Origin: Actinomycetota bacterium
Lineage (GTDB): Bacteria > Actinomycetota > CADDZG01 > WHSQ01
Direction: 5' to 3'
Assembly (NCBI GenBank): GCA_009380005.1
Contig: WHSQ01000012.1
Coordinates: 1-59,275 of the forward strand
Length of the DNA: 59,275 bases
A model generated the notes under the pieces. It ran no database searches, had not been told where the DNA came from, and saw nothing but the letters and a program-made list of their open reading frames with translations. This document shows, piece by piece, positions 58,952 through 59,275 of the stretch. Made by a program: the position numbers and the translations under genes. How positions within the stretch are numbered: position 1 is the stretch's first letter; each line of letters begins with the position of its first letter.

Positions 58952-59275
58952 TCAGACCAGGTGGTGTCGGAACGCGTACGCGGTTGCTGCAGCGCGTGAG
59001 GACACGCCGAGCTTGGCGAAGATGTTCTGGAGGTGTCGGCGGACGGTGTGATTGCTGATGACGAGCGCCGAGGCGATCTCCTCGTTCGTCTTGCCCGTTG
59101 CCACCAGAACGAGCACCTCCACCTCGCGGCCGGTCAGGCCGCCCGGGGCCTCAACCGTTGCCCTCGACGACAGCGTCTCTACACGCGCGAGATAGGGAGC
59201 GGCGCCCAGCTGCTGGAACACGCGGCGTGCGGAATCCAGCTCGATCTCCGCAGTGTCGGCGTCGCCGAGTTGGCG
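58952..59275 (-). CDS. LuxR-type regulator, C-terminal part
   Basis: The frame is open to the window edge, so only about the last 107 residues are visible. It begins inside a TPR-like stretch ([21 protein letters not shown]) and ends in a LuxR HTH ([43 protein letters not shown]). It is intact as far as seen. Similar regulator fragments lie at 47975 and 48579. Confidence 0.88.
   Translation of the reverse strand, partial: RQLGDADTAEIELDSARRVFQQLGAAPYLARVETLSSRATVEAPGGLTGREVEVLVLVATGKTNEEIASALVISNHTVRRHLQNIFAKLGVSSRAAATAYAFRHHLV

Overview
The window is one contiguous stretch of high-G+C DNA with short spacers, many overlapping start/stop codons and frequent GTG/TTG starts. Two WhiB-type iron-sulfur regulators, a PAC2-family protein, Get3/ArsA-like ATPase pairs and the dnaX-ybaB-recR ... 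lysC-asd arrangement point to an actinomycete (Actinomycetota). Extra traits (Spo0H-like sigma factor, SelA/SelB, DUF763, M42 peptidase, NfeD/slipin) suggest a deep-branching or uncultured lineage rather than a familiar Streptomyces or Mycobacterium; the exact lineage is inference.

Region by region: 0-2 kb holds the end of a TadC/GspF pilus gene and two NarL-type response regulators. 1.9-8.5 kb is housekeeping: dnaX, ybaB, recR, an HD-GYP membrane protein, lysC and asd. 8.5-13.5 kb has DUF763, an M42 aminopeptidase and a large cyclase/STAND/TPR protein. 13.58-15.38 kb is a small islet bounded by a 15-bp direct repeat of the tRNA-Pro 3' end; it carries a transposase remnant, an ArsR regulator, an SRPBCC protein and a stand-alone ClpP. 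Two matching inverted repeats bracket the clpP promoter. 15.4-18.8 kb has a phosphoesterase diverging from a SpoIIE phosphatase-STAS pair, then WhiB. 18.8-23.4 kb (minus strand) is a run of three Get3/ArsA-like ATPases followed by an SdhC-like membrane protein and an unknown protein. 23.5-29 kb has a secreted acidic repeat protein, NfeD, slipin, an MFS transporter and a GCS2/YbdK ligase. 29-34.5 kb is a selenocysteine locus (selA, a PucR regulator, selB) with a strongly structured intergenic segment. 34.6-40.6 kb is mixed metabolism and regulation: WhiB, MTHFR-like, YjbQ, polyprenyl synthase, PAC2, Ogt and a SigH-like sigma factor.

41.4-46.4 kb is a copper-resistance locus. copA-copZ-csoR and a CopB-type ATPase diverge from a spacer holding two exact, oppositely oriented copies of a 20-bp CsoR-type operator. 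46.5-48 kb has small membrane proteins divergent from a TetR regulator. 48-50.1 kb is a decayed zone with LuxR fragments, a DUF5519 protein and a frameshifted AAA/DUF4143 gene containing a 23-bp tandem repeat. 50.2-56.4 kb is an ABC importer with two different permeases, ending in a fumarylacetoacetase-family hydrolase. A flavin monooxygenase-like gene and a PadR regulator follow, diverging across a nested dyad. 56.4-59.3 kb is accessory: a tRNA 3'-end fragment, a broken gene end, a toxin-antitoxin pair, an IS21 fragment, a methyltransferase and the end of a LuxR regulator.

The best candidates for something new are the tRNA-Pro islet with its operator-controlled ClpP, the triple Get3-like operon, the structured RNA between pucR and selB, and the two-permease importer with its hydrolase. 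All assignments come from reading the sequence; no database search was run.
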